A DNA stretch of 64,000 bases. It comes from Lichenostomus cassidix. Lineage: Eukaryota > Chordata > Aves > Passeriformes > Meliphagidae. Below, one piece after another: positions 60,376 to 64,000 of the stretch. Each line of letters begins with the position of its first letter. Positions within the stretch are counted from its first letter, which is position 1. The notes under the pieces were generated by a model. It did not search any database, had not been told where the DNA came from, and saw nothing but the letters and a program-made list of their open reading frames with translations. The DNA lies in NCBI GenBank assembly GCA_008360975.2, contig CM039211.1, forward strand, positions 49,908,077 through 49,972,076, in the 5' to 3' direction. The position numbers were made by a program, and so were the translations under genes.

Positions 60376-60760
60376 GTCATAGAATCATAGAACGGTTTGG
60401 GGGAAGGGGCCTCAAGGATCATTTAGTTCCAACCCTTCCTGCCTTGTGCAGAGACACTTTTAATTAAACAAGTTTGTTCAGAGCCCCATCCAGCCTGCCC
60501 TTGAACAGTTCCACGGATGGGACATCCACAGCTTGTCTGAGCAACCTGTTCAGCTCCTCACCACTCTCACAGTAAAGAATTTTTCCCTCATATCCATTCC
60601 ATTGCCTCCTGTCCTGTCACTACATGCCCTTATAAAAAGTCTCTCTCCATGTTTGTTTTAGAGTCCCTTCAAGTACTGGATGGACAGCCACAGTATGGTC
60701 ACTCCAAGGTCTGAACAATCCCAATCTTCCTAGCCTTTCCACATATGAGAGGTGATGTAC
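60376..60760 (-). mobile_element. CR1 LINE 3' fragment, reverse orientation
   Basis: Begins with CATAGAATCATAGAACGGTT, the reverse complement of the CR1 terminus with its octamers, followed by AGTTCCAACCCTTCCTGCC, then CCATCCAGCCTGCCCTTGAA and CAGTAAAGAATTTTTCCCTC. It fades near 60760 after CCAATCTTCCTAGCCTTTCC. A 5'-truncated insertion, as is normal for CR1. Confidence 0.92.
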
Positions 60761-63700
60761 CTAACTATACTGCATTGTGTCAGTATTAAAAATTCAGACC
60801 TTTATGGTGTTGGAAAGTTGCTTATTTTGAGCTGGGTGAACAGGATACTGCTTATGATGGCACCACTTCACTTAGGGAAGACTCCATGTTAGGAATATAG
60901 GAGAGCTACATTTTATGTGAAAGGCTTGTGTAGTCTCCCCCTGGATTTTCACACATCACTTCTGACATCCTTCAGTCTGAAATTCTTAGTTGCATACAAG
61001 ACATGCTCACAGTAAGCCGGTAGAAATTTGTTGAATCCCATGGAAGCAACACTGCTAAGCATCTAAGTAGATCTAAAGTTAAGAGAAAGGAAAAATGCAA
61101 CTCAGGTTCTGTGCAGTACATCAGAGATGTAGTTAATCTCACAAACATATTTTCTTTGCTTCTCTGCTGGTAGACGTGTGTGTTATCAGCTGTGAAATTG
61201 GTTACAGTGCTGGAAACAATCCCTTTCAGCACAGGCTTTGTATTCGTGTTCTTTCCATGGGAATTTTGAAACTGCTGGCAGGGTATTTGTTATACTTTGC
61301 TGACATACCAGTAAAAATATATATAAAAACTGTTTTTGAGTTTTAGGTCAAATTTTTGCTCTTCACTATGCTAATATTAATACAGAGAAAAGCTACTGCA
61401 TTTTTACTTGTGTAACCAAAAACAGAGCTTTGCCTTAAGGAACACAAGTGCAAATGGCAAGGTACTAAAAACACAGATGTAGAGAGAGAGGTCCATGTGT
61501 GGAAATGGTTTATATTAAGAGGCATTTGCTGAAACAAATGAGAGTTTTGCCCACGCAAGGCCCATTTGATTCTGTATTTTTCTTTGTGCCTTGTTGTTTA
61601 GAGACATCTGTAATTAAGACAATTTGTTCTGCCTAGTCATGACTGCTTCAGATCACTTCTCATCTCCTTGGCACTCTTTCGGTATTTTTCTGGGCTGATG
61701 CTGAACCAAACTTCCAATTCTAGTTGTCCATATATTCAGCCAGCGTTGACAGTGGAGCCGTGATTTTTTATATCCTCAGAGTATTACTTCCAGTTAATCA
61801 CAAATGTTAGTTGTGACAACTGGCTGCATAGGATATATAAACCTTTTCATTTCCTCTTGCATGAAAGACTTGCTAAATTCTCTGCACAAAGTTTCAGTGT
61901 GTCATTGTAATACTTGAAGGAATTTCTGAGGAGATTGGTTCAGTGAGAAACAAATTCAGGACTGCTTATATTGAGCAGAGAAAATGTTAACAAAAGTGAT
62001 TTCTGTTTTCCATTGCCTCCTGAGCAACCTTGGCACCAAGCTTCAGCATTTCTACCAATAGGCTAACAGTAGGTGAGTAATACTGCAATGATAGATTAGC
62101 ACTCTGGCAATAGATGAATAATATTCTTACTTTTTCATTATCTTTCTTAGATGTAGATCTTGGAAACCATGGTCAGAGCTTCTGCTCCCTTCATTAAAAT
62201 ATTCATCCAGATCAAGGTTGACTGTTAAAAAAGGTGTCAGTCATGGAGTCAATACTGAATTGTAACAAGCAACCACAATAATACTAAATTTGGCATTTTT
62301 GGAATGTTTTATTTTTCTGAAATTATTTTCACCTTTCATCTTAAACCCTAAGAGACTAATGCAACTACTTTTAAGATTAATTCTGCTCTTTGTCCAGTCA
62401 CAGGACTCTGTGCTATTTCCGATGGCTCAGTCATACTTATGATCCTGATTTGGTAGAAGTCACTTCATGACTTGCATGTCTGAACGTTATAACTGATGAT
62501 GTATTTTGCATTGAAAGATGCAATTGTGCCTGTGGAGTAGGTGTATCTCTTGCTATTGTTCACCACCGTGCTGGATTTGGGTGGCCTCTAGGGACTGTGT
62601 GTGTATGCAAGTGGACACATGGAATTGGCAGCGTCCTGGGGACATGCCAGGAACCTCCATCTTCACTTGCTCCTAGTACTCTCTAAAACGGGAAACAGTG
62701 ATGCATTTATTTCAAAATCCTGCACACAATAGAGAATATTATTTTATGCATAGTAATCCAACATAAATGTAGGGGGTTTTTCCCGGTGAAGATGAAGAGG
62801 AGGCAAGTCCTGAAAGCAAAGGTACTGCTTCTCTTCTTATTTATCTTTGTGTTTCCTTGTCTATGCCTGATTTTATCTGAGCCTGGAAAAAACATGAAGC
62901 ATTCCCTAATCCTGCTGTGTCCTCATAATGTTCTGGAAGACGGCATAAGCACAGTGCAAGTGCAGGCTCCTACCAAACACTGTTGCCCATGTGAGAAGTG
63001 ACTTTTTGCTGTCCCAGGTCATGGCAATTTCTCAATGGCAGCTGGGGCACATGGAAGTAGTGTGGCTGGGCAGACACTTGCAAGGCTCATCCACATGCAG
63101 CAGAGCATGTCCTACAGAGTGTTTTAATACTTGGTGTGCACATGAGGCTGTCCCTGAGGAAACTCTTTGAATGGCCTCAAACTGCTCAAAAAATGCACTG
63201 TGTAAATAGTGGGAGACAGAGAGAGAACTTAGCTTCGAAGTCACTCGGCATTTCAAGGTAGATATTATCACTTCAAGATTAATTATTGCTTAAAAATAGC
63301 ACTGTTTTGAGTAAATTATAAATCTTGCAATAATATACTGCTTTCAGAGGGGGTGCAGTTATTTGTCTTGACAATTTGCACTGTTTTTCTGTTTGACCTC
63401 TGTATTTTTAAATAATCTGAGCAAGCAGCCAAAAACCTGTACTTATAACCAAGAAAGAAACAGTAGTCTTCTCAATTCCAGATATATGCATTGGTGTAAG
63501 CTCTGTGTGTGCAATGGATCATTAATGGCAATGTTTACTAGCATATGCAGAATTTCTCATAACTTAGTGGATTCGTTAAAGCTGATGTTATTTCATGCAA
63601 ATGTATTTTGAGCATGTCTCTTAGTGCGGCGCCAGAAGTGAAATAAATTTCACTGCTCAACTTCTTTGCTGTGGCTGCCTGAATGACTTCAGGCATGGCT

Positions 63701-64000
63701 GTGAGCAATACTTCATTCTCTGGTGCAATATGTATACATGGCTTATTTGTGAAAAATGAACTTTTTCCAAGGAAGCATGGAAAACAGTGTGAAATTGATA
63801 AAGGAAGGACAATTACCAGGGCACCACATTGAACACAGAACATATAGCAAAGGATGGTTTTTGACATCTGTCTTTAGATCTAAATTAATGAAAGATTAAA
63901 AAAAGATCTTAAATAGTTTGGAAAAGTAATAAGTACCTAAGAGAAATTCCATGTTTCTTACTACATCCACTGGCAACACAACTGAAATAAGACCAAAGAA
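60761..64000. other. Gene desert to the end of the window
   Basis: AT-rich sequence, no gene, RNA gene or repeat recognised. Frames of up to 109 codons (63538-63867 minus) have no family resemblance. Confidence 0.45.

Noticed and set aside
1..64000. tRNA, rRNA, CRISPR or bacterial-type operons
   Set aside because: None seen; the window is vertebrate nuclear DNA.

Overview
The window looks like nuclear DNA of a bird. It carries several CR1 LINE copies with the characteristic avian 3' ends (ATTCTATG/ATTCTGTG-type octamers), two long terminal repeats of a common avian ERVL-type family, GC-rich CpG-island promoters, spliced genes with GT-AG introns, and large AT-rich gene-free stretches. No prokaryotic-style gene organisation is present, and most open frames longer than 60 codons are chance or repeat-derived.

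Two protein-coding genes are well supported, both on the + strand. TMEM171 has three coding exons (7965-8595, 10249-10390, 18258-18486; 333 codons before the stop), a likely 5' UTR exon (7337-7463) and a CpG-island promoter candidate near 1.7-2.3 kb. TMEM174 has two coding exons (25182-25813, 26748-26850; 244 residues). They encode small multi-pass membrane proteins whose cytoplasmic tails both carry several PPxY motifs and end in a related (S)PPxYEE block. The pair is adjacent in the same order in human 5q13, where the next known gene downstream is FOXD1; its forkhead coding sequence was not found here.

Layout: 1-1.65 kb, no gene identified. 1.7-2.5 kb, CpG island with candidate first exons. 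2.5-18.6 kb, TMEM171 with long introns. Intron 2 holds a cluster of CR1 copies (12.0-15.7 kb), an antisense solo LTR with a 5-bp target duplication (16.95-18.01 kb), and an unexplained PPSY-encoding exon-like segment (16.34-16.39 kb). 18.6-25 kb, intergenic. 25-27 kb, TMEM174. 27-64 kb, a gene desert with three GC-rich, CpG-rich islands (30.5-31.1, 45.6-46.8, 49.9-50.3 kb), several stretches that read like conserved developmental enhancers (best: 50.34-50.78 and 58.79-59.0 kb), a second solo LTR (about 56.34-57.36 kb) and a reverse CR1 3' fragment (60.38-60.76 kb).

The most intriguing unexplained items are the exon-like PPSY segment inside TMEM171 intron 2, a minus-strand stretch at 47.64-48.00 kb where good splice signals flank overlapping, protein-like frames including a strongly hydrophobic one, and the CpG island plus homeodomain/GATA/MEIS-like motif cluster around 50 kb. 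No computation or database search was possible. Family assignments rest on recognised sequence blocks, and conservation claims are inference.
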